Assembly (NCBI GenBank): GCA_002840755.1
Contig: PHBZ01000004.1
Coordinates: 1-64,000, forward strand
DNA length: 64,000 nt
Direction of reading: 5' to 3'
Source of the DNA: Chloroflexi bacterium HGW-Chloroflexi-10
GTDB taxonomy: Bacteria > Chloroflexota > Anaerolineae > Anaerolineales > Anaerolineaceae
Part shown: positions 17,611 to 27,600 of the stretch, piece by piece
Layout of the letters: each line of letters begins with the position of its first letter
Position numbering within the stretch: the first letter of the stretch is position 1
Position numbers and translations under genes: made by a program
The notes under the pieces: model-generated
Seen by the model: the letters and a program-made list of their open reading frames with translations, nothing else
Database searches by the model: none
What the model was told of the DNA's origin: nothing

Positions 17611-19128
17611 TCAATCTGCTTTTTCTTCATATTTTAGTGTACTGCGATTATAAAGGTAGTTTATTTCCTGTATTTTTTGCATGAGTTCGGTATTTATTTT
17701 GTCTGTTGTGACGCGCCAGCTCCAATTTCCGCTGGCATGACCAGGAAAATTCATGCGTGCTTCACCGCCAAGGCTAAGAAAATCCTGCAGAGGAGCCAGT
17801 ACTGTAGAGGCTACCGATGACCACACAACGCGAATGATATCCCAGGAAATATTCTTTCCATCCCGGCCAAGATAGCGCCGGCAAAAATCTCTTTCTTTTT
17901 CAGGAGCTGTTTTATACCAACCCAGAGCTGTGTCATTATCGTGGGTTCCTGAATAGGCCACACAATTAACGGGGTAATTATGTGGAAGGAAGGGTTCTTC
18001 AGGATCGCCTCCAAAGGCAAACTGACATATTTTCATTCCTGGAAGTTCAAATTTATCTCTCAATTCAAACACGTCGGGTGTGATCTCTCCTAGATCCTCT
18101 GCGATGATTGGCAGATCACCTAATTCATCTTTAATTGCCTGGAAGAAAGGAACCCCAGGACCGGGAACCCATCGACCTATTTCGGCAGTTAAATTGCCAG
18201 CCGGTACTTCCCAATATCCGGCAAAACCTCGGAAATGATCCAATCGGATAATATCAAAAAATCGCAAGGTAGCTTTTATCCGTTTTAACCACCAGGCATA
18301 CCCGGTCTTTTTATGGATTTTCCAGTTATATAGTGGATTACCCCATAATTGGCCAGTTTTTGAAAAATAATCCGGAGGTACACCGGCTACTACTGTGGGT
18401 TTCAAATCTTTATCAAAGAAAAATAATTCCGGGTTCGCCCAGGCATCCGAAGAATCCTGAGAAACGAAAATAGGAATATCCCCGATAATTGTAACTCCAT
18501 TTTCGTTGGCATATTTTTTTAGAGTGAGCCATTGTCTGAAAAAAAGAAATTGCCGAAATTTGTGCGAATCGATCTGATCTGCGTGTTTAACCTGAAATTC
18601 AGCAAGGCTTTCAGGATATCTTTTGCGCAAGCCATCTGACCATTTTTCCCAAGAGGCACCGCCATAAGATTCTTTTATCGCCATGAAAAGAGCGAAATCA
18701 TCCAACCATTCTGCTTCTTCGTGTTTGAAGGTCTCGTATTCAATCACCAATTTTGCAGGTTTGAGCTGGATGAAATTATGGTAAGCTCGTTGTAAGATAG
18801 TAACTTTCCAGTTAATTACAGATCCAAAATCAACATAAGAATCAGCAAATTTTGGTCTGTCTGCAAGATCAGCACCGTTCAACAAGTCTTCATCCATTAA
18901 TAAAGAAGGGTTTACCAGATAGGGATTGCCCGCAAAAGCTGAGAAACATTGGTATGGAGAATCTCCATAGCCCGTTGGTCCTAATGGGAGAACCTGCCAC
19001 AGGGTTGCACCTGTGCTTTTTATGAAATTGACCCAGCGGTAAGCTTCGGGTCCTATATCCCCTATACCATCCGGCCCCGGCAAACTTGTGGGATGAAGTA
19101 ATATTCCTGCGGAACGGTTATATTTCAT
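17611..19128 (-). CDS. malQ: 4-alpha-glucanotransferase (amylomaltase)
   Basis: GH77 enzyme, 505 residues, that transfers alpha-1,4-glucan segments and releases glucose. Seen: N-terminal RSAGILLHPTSLPG, the GYGDSPYQ substrate loop, IRLDHFRG containing the catalytic nucleophile Asp, AEDLG with the acid/base Glu, and GTHDNDT. The start codon overlaps the end of glgC by 11 bases with GGAG upstream. It is the last gene of the glgA-glgC-malQ run, so it probably acts on glycogen-derived maltodextrins. Confidence 0.95.
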   Translation of the reverse strand: MKYNRSAGILLHPTSLPGPDGIGDIGPEAYRWVNFIKSTGATLWQVLPLGPTGYGDSPYQCFSAFAGNPYLVNPSLLMDEDLLNGADLADRPKFADSYVDFGSVINWKVTILQRAYHNFIQLKPAKLVIEYETFKHEEAEWLDDFALFMAIKESYGGASWEKWSDGLRKRYPESLAEFQVKHADQIDSHKFRQFLFFRQWLTLKKYANENGVTIIGDIPIFVSQDSSDAWANPELFFFDKDLKPTVVAGVPPDYFSKTGQLWGNPLYNWKIHKKTGYAWWLKRIKATLRFFDIIRLDHFRGFAGYWEVPAGNLTAEIGRWVPGPGVPFFQAIKDELGDLPIIAEDLGEITPDVFELRDKFELPGMKICQFAFGGDPEEPFLPHNYPVNCVAYSGTHDNDTALGWYKTAPEKERDFCRRYLGRDGKNISWDIIRVVWSSVASTVLAPLQDFLSLGGEARMNFPGHASGNWSWRVTTDKINTELMQKIQEINYLYNRSTLKYEEKAD

Positions 19129-20371
19129 AGGGAAGTCTCCTGGTTAAAATAATTTCGCCTGATTTAACGAGTTCACTTTTAAAATCCGATTCAATTACAT
19201 CAGTTCCGATCATTGCACCCGGTTCTATTCTCATCCCAGGAGGAATAATGGATTCTCTCCCGAACAGTGTGATTTGTAATTCTTCCGTAAGATCACCACA
19301 AATTGTATTTTGATGGAAGATAACTCTTTTATCGGCGATGCAGCGGGTAAGCTGAGCATTTTCATGTACGATACAATCAGTAAAGAGTATTGAGCCTTTT
19401 ACTATGGCGCCGTTTTTTATCCATACACCCGGAGAACAGATGCAATCTTGGACCACGGCGCCTGATTCTATCACGCATCCGTCAGAAATCAAGCAGTTTT
19501 CGATGATTGCTCCAGCGTGGATTTGTGCTGGGGGGCGTTCTTCTGTGCGGGTATGGATAATCCAGGATGGATGGTAGAGTTTGAAAGAAGGCGGATTTTT
19601 TAATAAATCCATTTGAGCTTTCCAATAGGTTTCAATAGTGCCAACATCCACCCAATAACCTTCAAATGGATAGGCAAAGACATTCAAATTCCCAGCTATT
19701 AATTTTGGAATAATATCTTTGCCAAAATCATGATTTGAATCGGTGCGGAAATGATCTTCCCAGAGAGCCTGATTGAGTACTTCCCGGTTGAATAAATAAA
19801 CGCCCATGTTAGCTGTATTGCAAGGAGGGTTTTCAGGTTTTTCAACAAATTTGGTAATGCGGCGATTTTCGTCAAATTCTAAAATTCCATAGCGTGAGGC
19901 TTCATCCATTGGTACCTGGATACAAGCTATGGTTACATCGGCTTTCTTTTCCTGGTGAAATCTGGACATACCACGGTAATCCATGGCATATATATGATCC
20001 CCGGACAGAATTAAAATGTGATCGGGATTTCCGCGTTTAATAAAAGTGAAATTTTGTTGAACGGCATCCGCTGTTCCTACAAACCAATCGGAAGCCTTTG
20101 CTTTGTAAGGAGTAAGGATTCGAACACCGCCGGTAAAATCAAGGTTTAAGTCCCATGGACCTCCAGAACCAATATGTTCAATGAGGGATTGGGGGCGGTA
20201 TTGGGCTAAAATCATTACATCAGAGATTTGCGAATTTACGCAATTTGATAAAGTAAAGTCAATTACACGGTACTTGCCTGCAAAAAGGACAGCAGGTTTT
20301 GCCCGCTTGGCTGTTAATACCTGGAGACGAGTTCCTTCGCCACCAGCCAGGATTACCGCTCTTGTTTTCAT
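19118..20371 (-). CDS. glgC: Glucose-1-phosphate adenylyltransferase
   Basis: Makes ADP-glucose from ATP and glucose 1-phosphate, the committed step of bacterial glycogen synthesis; 417 residues. The N-terminal nucleotidyltransferase motif [19 protein letters not shown] is intact, as are SGDHIY, the FVEKPE strand and [10 protein letters not shown]. The C-terminal third is a left-handed beta-helix with hexapeptide-like repeats. The first codons overlap the end of glgA (ATGA), so the two are coupled. Confidence 0.95.
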   Translation of the reverse strand: MKTRAVILAGGEGTRLQVLTAKRAKPAVLFAGKYRVIDFTLSNCVNSQISDVMILAQYRPQSLIEHIGSGGPWDLNLDFTGGVRILTPYKAKASDWFVGTADAVQQNFTFIKRGNPDHILILSGDHIYAMDYRGMSRFHQEKKADVTIACIQVPMDEASRYGILEFDENRRITKFVEKPENPPCNTANMGVYLFNREVLNQALWEDHFRTDSNHDFGKDIIPKLIAGNLNVFAYPFEGYWVDVGTIETYWKAQMDLLKNPPSFKLYHPSWIIHTRTEERPPAQIHAGAIIENCLISDGCVIESGAVVQDCICSPGVWIKNGAIVKGSILFTDCIVHENAQLTRCIADKRVIFHQNTICGDLTEELQITLFGRESIIPPGMRIEPGAMIGTDVIESDFKSELVKSGEIILTRRLPYEI

Positions 20372-21840
20372 GCTTCTTCTCCGAGTAGTTTTTGATAAAT
20401 CATTGAGTATTCCATAGCAGATTTTTCCCAGGAGAAATCACTTTTCATTCCGTTAACTTGCAACAATTGCCAGGATTTGCGATTCAGAAATACTTCAATC
20501 GCCCTCCGAATCGTAGTTGCAAAATCTTCAGGGCTTGCTTCTTCAAAGAGGAAACCATTGTTGGATTCATTTTCAGAATCATCAACGATTGTATCCTTCA
20601 GGCCACCTGTTGAACGGGCCAAAGGTACACATCCATAGCGCATTGCAATCATTTGAGTAAGTCCACAAGGTTCGTATCTGGATGGGATCAATAAGACATC
20701 GCCACCGGCATACATCCGTCTAGAAAGATTCAGATCAAAACGGATTGCTGCACGAACCCGGTTGGGGAGTTCCACTTCCAGACTGCGGCATGCCGCTTCA
20801 ATGATGGGATCACCTGTGCCCAAAAAGATCACTTGCCAGTCCAGATCCTGTACCAGGCGTAACCCCTGCACGGCAAGGTCAATCCCTTTTTGCTGATCCA
20901 TGCGGCTGATTAAAATTAATAATGGAATATTTTCGTCTTTATCCAGGCCAAACTCGGTTTGTAATGCGAGTTTATTTTTTTTGCGAATATTTAACTGAGC
21001 AGGCCCGTAATTAAAGTGAATGGATGGATCACTATTGGGATCCCATTTGGTTTCATCCAAACCATTGAGTATACCAGCGACAGTTTCTTTTCGGCTGTTT
21101 AGAAAGTCCTGTAATCCACAGCCATACTGGGGTGTAAGGATTTCATTTGCATAATTAGGAGATACTGTCAGGAGGTAATCTGCGGCAAACATGCCTAACG
21201 GAAGCGGAATGTTGCGAGCCCATTCCGGAAGCCCATGACAAGTACATTCTGGGATTCCAAATTCATAGATGACGGATTCCGATCCTGCACCCATATAAGG
21301 CATATTATGCATAGAGAGAACGGACTTTGTTTCTTTGAAAAATGGATCCTGAGGTCGGCGTATTTTTAGATCATATACCGAAATTGCCGTGTGCCAATCA
21401 TTTGCATGGAGAATATCCACCGGCCAACTGATTGCCCGTGCCATTTCCAGAGCTGCTAAAGAGAAGAAGATAAATTTATTTGCATCGACACGTGGATCGC
21501 TGGAATAGACCGATTGGTCAGAAAGAATGGAAGAACCCTCAATTAAATAAACCGGTACCCCTTCTACTGAGGTTTGAAATGCTCGGGCAGCAATTTTTCC
21601 TTTTGGATGAGGAACAAAAAATGCAGCGACCAATTGAAGGCTATCCAGGCGTTGTGTGATTGCCGAATGAAAGGGAATTACTAATCTTACATCCAGTGCC
21701 CGGCCTTTCATTTTCGCTGGCAAAATTTTTCGAAGCGCTTTTGGCAATGAACCGGCGACATCTCCCAAGCCACCTACTTTGATCAATGGCGCCGCTTCAG
21801 ATGCTATAAACAACACATTTATTGGTCTTTGTTCACTCAC
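20368..21840 (-). CDS. glgA: Glycogen synthase
   Basis: GT5 glucosyltransferase extending alpha-1,4-glucan from ADP-glucose, 490 residues. The N-terminal [16 protein letters not shown] loop, HANDWHT and the C-terminal [18 protein letters not shown] motif with its catalytic Glu are all present. It starts with GTG, preceded by GGGAG at six bases. It follows the deaminase-CYTH gene by 18 bases and overlaps glgC. No glycogen branching enzyme or phosphorylase is visible in this window. Confidence 0.95.
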   Translation of the reverse strand: MSEQRPINVLFIASEAAPLIKVGGLGDVAGSLPKALRKILPAKMKGRALDVRLVIPFHSAITQRLDSLQLVAAFFVPHPKGKIAARAFQTSVEGVPVYLIEGSSILSDQSVYSSDPRVDANKFIFFSLAALEMARAISWPVDILHANDWHTAISVYDLKIRRPQDPFFKETKSVLSMHNMPYMGAGSESVIYEFGIPECTCHGLPEWARNIPLPLGMFAADYLLTVSPNYANEILTPQYGCGLQDFLNSRKETVAGILNGLDETKWDPNSDPSIHFNYGPAQLNIRKKNKLALQTEFGLDKDENIPLLILISRMDQQKGIDLAVQGLRLVQDLDWQVIFLGTGDPIIEAACRSLEVELPNRVRAAIRFDLNLSRRMYAGGDVLLIPSRYEPCGLTQMIAMRYGCVPLARSTGGLKDTIVDDSENESNNGFLFEEASPEDFATTIRRAIEVFLNRKSWQLLQVNGMKSDFSWEKSAMEYSMIYQKLLGEEA

Positions 21841-21858
21841 AGACTGCTCCCTCTAAAA

Positions 21859-23841
21859 TCAATATTCAATTTTTCGAACCAGTTCGATATAGTCTTCTGA
21901 AATAGGTTCATTGGCATGCTCACCGATGAATTCCAGTAATTTGACTGCTAACTGAGATTTTTCTTCGGCATCTTTACGGCTCCATGTACGGCTCTTTATT
22001 TCCAAAAATGTTCCGAGCAAGGGCTGTGTAAACTGGTCGATATTAATAAAAAACTCAGTATCCTCATAGTTAATTAAATACCTTTTGCGGTCTTTGTCAA
22101 TTTCCAAACTATGCATCGGATTAAAATATTCTTTATAGAACCGCAGGCTCTGTGTAGCGGGAGCTAAAAATCTTGATCGAGAAAGCATTACTTGCTGAGG
22201 ATAATGTTTTTCCCGTTTTACACCTAATAATGTCAATCTGGATCGAACGTTGCTCACTTCGCCCTTTTCATTTATAAAATGATCTTCTCTATAACGTAAG
22301 CGACCTTGAGTGGGATCCTCGAAGAAGAAGTAAGTATCATATTCACGATAATGTCTTTTTCGTAGAATAGGTATGCCGCTTTGCTCCAAAATTTGAATGG
22401 GTTTATTGGCATCCTTGATTTGGATTTTCACCTGCACTTCAAAACTTTCTTCTTCGGAAGCGCCACCAATGGCAATCAACTTCGAGAGTACAGAGGATTC
22501 GCGGTTTACCAGGAATGCATCAATTTTCTTTGCGAACTCCTGACCTTGTGCCAGGAGCTCTTTTTCATTGAGGGTGAGCAAATCGTGATTACGCATCAAC
22601 CAATTTCCATTAACCATAACATCGGAAACATCAGTTGCTTTCGTGGAATAGACAACCTGGGAATAAGGAATTTCCGGATTATGGCGGAACCAAGGTGAAT
22701 TATGGGTGGTGTTGATATCAATTAAAATAAGATCAGCGCGTTTTCCTGGTTCCAGAGAACCGGTCAGGTGAGAAATATGCAATGCCCGCGCTCCGATGCG
22801 CGTAGCCATTGAAAGTGTTATTTTTGCAGGTAATGTGGTTGGGTCCCCACTGGTTCCTTTGGCTAAAAATGTTGTTAATCGAATTTCTTCAAACATATCC
22901 AAATCATTATTAGAGGCAGGACCATCAGTACCTATCCCAACATTTACGCCTAATTCCATCATCTGTTTTACAGGTGCGACTCCAGAAGCCAGTTTGAGAT
23001 TTGACGATGGGTTATGGGCTACACCTACATTTGCACTTTTTATACTTCGGATTTCACCCGGGTCGATATGTACACAATGTGCAGCAATAACTTTGGCTTC
23101 AAATAGATTTTGTTTTTTTACATAGGGGATGACCGGCATCCCGTATTCGTTACGAATATTCTCGACTTCCCCAGCCGTTTCAGCGAGATGGATGTGTAAT
23201 GGGATATCAAATTCAACGGCCAAATCTTTGGATTTTTTTAAGATATCTGCTGTACAAGTGTAAGGGGCATGGGGTGCGATCGCTGGTACGATTAAGGGGT
23301 GATTTTTCCAACGTTCAATAAATTTGCGACAATATGCCAGTGATTCTTCATAGGATTGGGCGTCAGGAGTCGGAAATTTTAAGATACTTTCACCACAGAC
23401 TGCACGCATTCCCACCTCTGCGGTTGCTTCGGCTACATCATCTTCAAAATAATACATATCTGCAAAACAGGTAATTCCAGAGCGAATCATTTCCGCGCAA
23501 GCTATTTTTGTACCGAGACGAACAAATTCCGGAGTGACAAATTCACGTTCGACGGGCATCATGTACCCCAGTAACCAAACATCCAGACGCAAGTCATCAG
23601 CCAAGCCGCGCAGCAAAGTCATGGGTACATGAGTGTGCGCATTAATTAAGCCAGGAATGAGAACTTTTCCTTCACAATCCAATATGTTATCACTGGAATA
23701 GGATGACAAAATATCAGTTTCATCTCCAACTGCTTCAATTTTATCGTTCTGAATGGCAATTGCCCCTGGATCAAATAAGTGAAATTCTTCATCCATGGTT
23801 AAGATGATGGCATTCCGCAAAATGGTATCCACTTGCTTCAT
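21859..23841 (-). CDS. MTA/SAH-type deaminase fused to a CYTH domain
   Basis: One uninterrupted frame of 660 residues. Residues 1-450 are an amidohydrolase of the 5-methylthioadenosine/S-adenosylhomocysteine deaminase group: HTH at 69-71, HIHLAE at 216-221, AAHC with H255 and GTDG with D306 provide the metal site. Residues about 465-645 look like a CYTH (triphosphate tunnel) domain: a first strand FEVQVKI (usual E-x-E-x-K has Gln for the second Glu), YREYDTYFF, GRLRYRE and FLEIKSR with E614. The Shine-Dalgarno AGGAG is strong. The gene lies between cinA and glgA in a minus-strand run. The deaminase half is confident; the CYTH half is inferred from strand motifs. Confidence 0.8.
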   Translation of the reverse strand: MKQVDTILRNAIILTMDEEFHLFDPGAIAIQNDKIEAVGDETDILSSYSSDNILDCEGKVLIPGLINAHTHVPMTLLRGLADDLRLDVWLLGYMMPVEREFVTPEFVRLGTKIACAEMIRSGITCFADMYYFEDDVAEATAEVGMRAVCGESILKFPTPDAQSYEESLAYCRKFIERWKNHPLIVPAIAPHAPYTCTADILKKSKDLAVEFDIPLHIHLAETAGEVENIRNEYGMPVIPYVKKQNLFEAKVIAAHCVHIDPGEIRSIKSANVGVAHNPSSNLKLASGVAPVKQMMELGVNVGIGTDGPASNNDLDMFEEIRLTTFLAKGTSGDPTTLPAKITLSMATRIGARALHISHLTGSLEPGKRADLILIDINTTHNSPWFRHNPEIPYSQVVYSTKATDVSDVMVNGNWLMRNHDLLTLNEKELLAQGQEFAKKIDAFLVNRESSVLSKLIAIGGASEEESFEVQVKIQIKDANKPIQILEQSGIPILRKRHYREYDTYFFFEDPTQGRLRYREDHFINEKGEVSNVRSRLTLLGVKREKHYPQQVMLSRSRFLAPATQSLRFYKEYFNPMHSLEIDKDRKRYLINYEDTEFFINIDQFTQPLLGTFLEIKSRTWSRKDAEEKSQLAVKLLEFIGEHANEPISEDYIELVRKIEY

Positions 23842-23876
23842 TTTTTCTCCTTCGCTAGGTTATTGTTTAAAGATGA

Positions 23877-25028
23877 TTAACAAAATTGACGCCGGATTAA
23901 ATCCAACGCTGTGTTTTCCGCCCATGAGATCGAGAGATTCTCATGTCCGCCAAAAGAACGTTGTTTGATAATTAACTGATCATTGTTCATCATATGCAGA
24001 TTCAATGAACAATTTCCCTGCCCATTATTTGCCAGGGCGATTCCTAAAACAATATTTGGGTTTACCATTTTGTACAGGTTTTTTACTAAATTTTCAAGTT
24101 CTTTCGTATCAGGTAAATGATCCAGGATGATTGTTCGATCATCCAACACATCTACTGCACTCAAGCGGGTTTTTAGAGTTTCGCCAATCGCATAACTAAT
24201 CACTGCGATACGTTGATTGTTTGTCTTGGCGAGATTAGCGACAACTTGTTCGATAGAGGTTTCATTATATCCAAATATATTATTCCCCAGCCGATGTTCA
24301 ATTTCCTGAACTATTTCAGCAATCATCTTATCGGCCTGCTCTACAGAAATTGCTTTGGCAGTTACACGAATATCAATTTCTCCTGGATGTGCAACCAGAC
24401 CAACCGTTGGATTGGAAAGTAGTTCCAAATCGCCGATAATTTCATCGATTTGAGATTCGCCTGCACCACTAAGATGGATTAAAAAGGTTTTGATTATGCC
24501 TTCCAATTTAAACCGTTCTTTGAGCAATGGCATAACAGCGTTTTCTAAAAGGTACTCCATTTCCCTTGGGACACCTGGTAAGGAGATGAGGACTCCTTTT
24601 GGTGTCTCTATCATGAATGATGGCGCCGTACCTACAGGATTTTCAATTGGAGTGGCACCCTGGGGTATATAAGCTTGCCGACGATTGTTTTCTGTCGGTA
24701 CCCTTCCATATCGCAAAAAACGAGTTTGAATATGGTCCCATAAATCCGGTCGAAATTCCGTTTCTACTCCCATTGCTTGAGCGATTGCCGTACGAGTAGG
24801 ATCATCTATGGTTGGTCCCAATCCACCCGTTGTGATAATAATATTACACCGCTGTACTGCTTCTTTAACAATCATTGCAATGCGGTTTTGGTTATCGCCT
24901 ACAATAGTTGTTCGATATAAATCGATTCCTGCATTACGTAAAACACGAGCAATATGGCGGGTGTTTGTATCCTGAATTTCCCCAAGTAATAATTCGGTTC
25001 CGATGGTAATAATTTCTGCTACGGGCAT
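23877..25028 (-). CDS. cinA: CinA-family protein with degenerate C-terminal domain
   Basis: CinA homologue, 383 residues. The N-terminal MoaB/CinA (COG1058) domain is complete: IITIGTELLLGEIQDTN, TTGGLGPTIDDPT and SLPGVPREM. CinA proteins hydrolyse ADP-ribose and many carry a nicotinamide-mononucleotide deamidase at the C-terminus. Here the expected ESCTGG motif near residue 278 reads ISYAIGE, so the deamidase is probably inactive. GGAGG with ideal spacing precedes the start. It follows a lipoprotein gene by 13 bases and precedes the deaminase gene by 35. Confidence 0.87.
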   Translation of the reverse strand: MPVAEIITIGTELLLGEIQDTNTRHIARVLRNAGIDLYRTTIVGDNQNRIAMIVKEAVQRCNIIITTGGLGPTIDDPTRTAIAQAMGVETEFRPDLWDHIQTRFLRYGRVPTENNRRQAYIPQGATPIENPVGTAPSFMIETPKGVLISLPGVPREMEYLLENAVMPLLKERFKLEGIIKTFLIHLSGAGESQIDEIIGDLELLSNPTVGLVAHPGEIDIRVTAKAISVEQADKMIAEIVQEIEHRLGNNIFGYNETSIEQVVANLAKTNNQRIAVISYAIGETLKTRLSAVDVLDDRTIILDHLPDTKELENLVKNLYKMVNPNIVLGIALANNGQGNCSLNLHMMNNDQLIIKQRSFGGHENLSISWAENTALDLIRRQFC

Positions 25029-25041
25029 ATTTCCTCCGATG

Positions 25042-26112
25042 TTATGGTAAGTAACTTTTTATTATATAGTATTCCGGCATGATTTTGTACAACTCGTATT
25101 TTAGTTTATCGGTCTGGATCATTGATGGTAAATCATCTTTAAATAGCCCGGCATGAAATAGAGTCCATCCGTCGTTTCTTTGATAAATATAATCCGGAAA
25201 TCTTACCAGTATGTTTTGGATCGTGGTTTTAACCAGAAAAGGAGTTAGAAATTGGAAGGACTGCATCGATTCCTTAAAGACATACTGACTTCCATCCTGG
25301 GAAGAGAACCAGGCATCCGGACCATACCAGAATAAATTCTCTTTGAAAATATCGATATTAGATGGATTGCTAAGTGTTAGATCAACTAAAATTAATTTTT
25401 GATTGTCTAAAAAAATGGCGGGTAGCTCATCGGTAGAAAATCGCTCAATCTGGTCAGAAATTAAAACAATGACAGGATATTGCAGAAATTCAGCTGTGGT
25501 TTGAGGGTCGTGTTGGACTGTTTCCCAAATATGACAGTTTACGTTTGGGTCCTCACACAAAACAGAAAGTGGGAGAGTAGAAATCAATTGATATTCGGCT
25601 GCAATTCCGATTGGTGTTCGAAGATCAGTATTTTGCAGAAACTTTACGAAATGTACGAGAAGATCCTTCTGGTCCGGAAAGATAAAAAAAATATTATCAT
25701 CCGATCCTGTTCTGGCCGTATTACTTAATATGGGGTATGGGTAATTTACATCCTCAGACAAAGCAACCGGAGGAATATCAACCAAAAATGGGATGTCTTG
25801 ACGTTCGCCAAAGGATGATAAGAGACTTGTATTTATTGTTTCCAAATCATGTGTATCGTGAATGCTTAGGTGGACGAAATCTTTTAAATTACTTTCTGAA
25901 TAGAGGGTTAAGACCGTTTTCATTTCAATGTATATCGGGTTATGACTACCTGTTAACGGTATAAGCACAGGTATTTCAAATTTCTGCCGAGAAGATAAAA
26001 ATATACAATCCTCTCCATCAGGACATAATGGAAATGGCGTGCAACCCACCAGGAAAAATAAAATAAACAGGAATATAGAAGTTCTAAGCAGTAGATAAAT
26101 AATATTCTGCAT
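25042..26112 (-). CDS. Lipoprotein resembling a periplasmic binding protein
   Basis: Predicted lipoprotein of 356 residues. The ATG at 26112 opens a classic signal peptide (hydrophobic helix ending FFLVGC); the longer frame from 26340 would place the signal 76 residues in and overlap the yraN gene, so it is rejected. After the lipobox, EIPVLIPLTG and the alternating alpha/beta layout recall type I periplasmic binding proteins of branched-chain amino acid transporters. No ABC permease or ATPase is nearby. The function is unknown. It is divergent from yraN and 13 bases upstream of cinA. Confidence 0.72.
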   Translation of the reverse strand: MQNIIYLLLRTSIFLFILFFLVGCTPFPLCPDGEDCIFLSSRQKFEIPVLIPLTGSHNPIYIEMKTVLTLYSESNLKDFVHLSIHDTHDLETINTSLLSSFGERQDIPFLVDIPPVALSEDVNYPYPILSNTARTGSDDNIFFIFPDQKDLLVHFVKFLQNTDLRTPIGIAAEYQLISTLPLSVLCEDPNVNCHIWETVQHDPQTTAEFLQYPVIVLISDQIERFSTDELPAIFLDNQKLILVDLTLSNPSNIDIFKENLFWYGPDAWFSSQDGSQYVFKESMQSFQFLTPFLVKTTIQNILVRFPDYIYQRNDGWTLFHAGLFKDDLPSMIQTDKLKYELYKIMPEYYIIKSYLP

Positions 26113-26249
26113 TACTATTAGTTTAACATGATTCCTTCTAAGGAAAATCTTGTTTTTTGTTCGTCTTTTAAGAGGTTTTTGATTAACATAGAGTAATAGA
26201 ATCTGGTCTTTCGATTTAAGGTAGTGATACAATCGCTTATGGAGGTTGA

Positions 26250-26624
26250 ATGGCATATATGCAGAGAAGTGAACTGGCTGCATGGGGAGAATTGACAGCG
26301 AAAGAATTTCTTGAAAAACGAGGAGTGTTATTGTTGGCAAACAATTATCGCAACCGCTACGGCGAAATAGATTTAATTGGTATAGATGCAGATAGTTATA
26401 TATTTTTCGAAGTCAAAACAAGACAGTCTATTAATTTTGGTTTTCCGGAAGAATCGGTTTCAGAAGAAAAACTTTTACGGATTGAAACAGTTGGTTGGTC
26501 TTTTCTTGAAGAAAAAAAGGCTGAAAATGAGGATTGGAGAATTGATATTATTGCAATCATTCGTGATCCAAAAACTGCTTGCTATGAAATTCAGTGGATA
26601 AAAAATGTATCTACAGAGAATTAA
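26250..26624 (+). CDS. YraN/UPF0102 family endonuclease-like protein
   Basis: 124 residues, the usual size of the family. The conserved core is seen: LAAWGE-TAKEFLEKRG, NNYRNRYGEIDLI and FFEVKTRQS, a restriction-endonuclease-like fold with Glu/Asp and ExK residues. The biological role of the family is poorly known. GGAGG lies four bases before the ATG. It overlaps the start of miaA by 20 bases, so the two are co-transcribed. Confidence 0.9.
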   Translation: MAYMQRSELAAWGELTAKEFLEKRGVLLLANNYRNRYGEIDLIGIDADSYIFFEVKTRQSINFGFPEESVSEEKLLRIETVGWSFLEEKKAENEDWRIDIIAIIRDPKTACYEIQWIKNVSTEN

Positions 26625-27555
26625 GAATCCTTTGGTAGTTATTGTTGGCCCGACAGCCGTCGGCAAGACTGAATTTTCTATTCAAATAGCCAAAGCCCTC
26701 TCTGCTGAAATCATCTCGGCAGATTCGCGCTATTTTTACAGAGAAATGAATATTGGAACTGCAAAACCACTTCCTGAAGAATTGCAAGGGGTTCCCCACC
26801 ACCTAATAGATGTTGCTCGACCGGACGAGCCGTGGAACTTAGCATTATTTCAACAACAGGCTACCAAGATTATTACAGATATCCATCAGAAAAAAAAATT
26901 ACCAATCATCGTTGGCGGTACCGGACAATATATACAGGCTGTATTGGGCGCCTGGTCTATGCCTACTCAGGCAGTAGATAACAAATTGCGGGCGATTCTG
27001 GAAAAAATGGTGATAAAAGACAGGGGTGTTGAATTATACGCTTTCTTAAGGAAAGTTGATCCGGTAGCAGCAAATTTGATTGATTGGCGGAATGTGAGAC
27101 GGACGATTCGAGCAGTAGAAGTAATTTTAAAAACCGGTGTTCGGTTTTCTGAACAAAGAAAAATATCTACTTCACCTTACAGTAGAAAAATGATTGGCTT
27201 ATATAGAGATAGGACTGAACTTTATCGCCGAATCGATTTGCGGATAGAGCAAATGCTTTCCCAGGGTTTGGTTGAGGAAGTTCAACATTTACTCGTAAGT
27301 GGATATACAGCGGACCTTCCTGCTTTATCTGCAATTGGGTACCGAGAGATTTGCAGTTATCTTCAGGGAAAAATATCGCTTGAAGAAGCTATCGTTTTAA
27401 TGAAACGACAGACACGTACATTTGTGCGGCGTCAGGCAAACTGGTTTAAGCTTAATGACCCCAATATTCGTTGGTACCCAGCAGACCAGGTGGATTTAAA
27501 AGATATCATTGATTATATAAATAGTGAACAGGACTGGGTACCTCCGGACATATAA
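26605..27555 (+). CDS. miaA: tRNA dimethylallyltransferase MiaA
   Basis: Adds a dimethylallyl group to A37 of tRNAs reading UNN codons; 316 residues. Walker A GPTAVGKTEFS, the ADSRYFYREMNIGTAKP loop, GGTGQYIQA and the DWRNVRRTIRA-EV segment are intact, as is the C-terminal RRQANWF. It needs dimethylallyl diphosphate, which the type 2 isomerase encoded at 45058 helps supply. A strong terminator follows. Confidence 0.95.
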   Translation: MYLQRIKNPLVVIVGPTAVGKTEFSIQIAKALSAEIISADSRYFYREMNIGTAKPLPEELQGVPHHLIDVARPDEPWNLALFQQQATKIITDIHQKKKLPIIVGGTGQYIQAVLGAWSMPTQAVDNKLRAILEKMVIKDRGVELYAFLRKVDPVAANLIDWRNVRRTIRAVEVILKTGVRFSEQRKISTSPYSRKMIGLYRDRTELYRRIDLRIEQMLSQGLVEEVQHLLVSGYTADLPALSAIGYREICSYLQGKISLEEAIVLMKRQTRTFVRRQANWFKLNDPNIRWYPADQVDLKDIIDYINSEQDWVPPDI

Positions 27556-27590
27556 AAAACAGCCCGGAATATACTCCCAGGCTGTTTTTT
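27554..27590. terminator. Bidirectional terminator between miaA and ftsH
   Basis: Arms of 11 bp (27554-27564 and 27580-27590) start with six A and end with six T, serving both convergent genes. Confidence 0.88.
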
Positions 27591-27600
27591 TGTTGCTAAA

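Noticed and set aside
21859..23841. Fusion created by a frameshift or missed stop
   Set aside because: The frame is continuous, with no internal ribosome site or in-frame ATG with Shine-Dalgarno at the domain border near residue 450.
26113..26340. N-terminal extension of the lipoprotein gene to 26340
   Set aside because: It would overlap yraN on the opposite strand and bury the signal peptide 76 residues into the protein.
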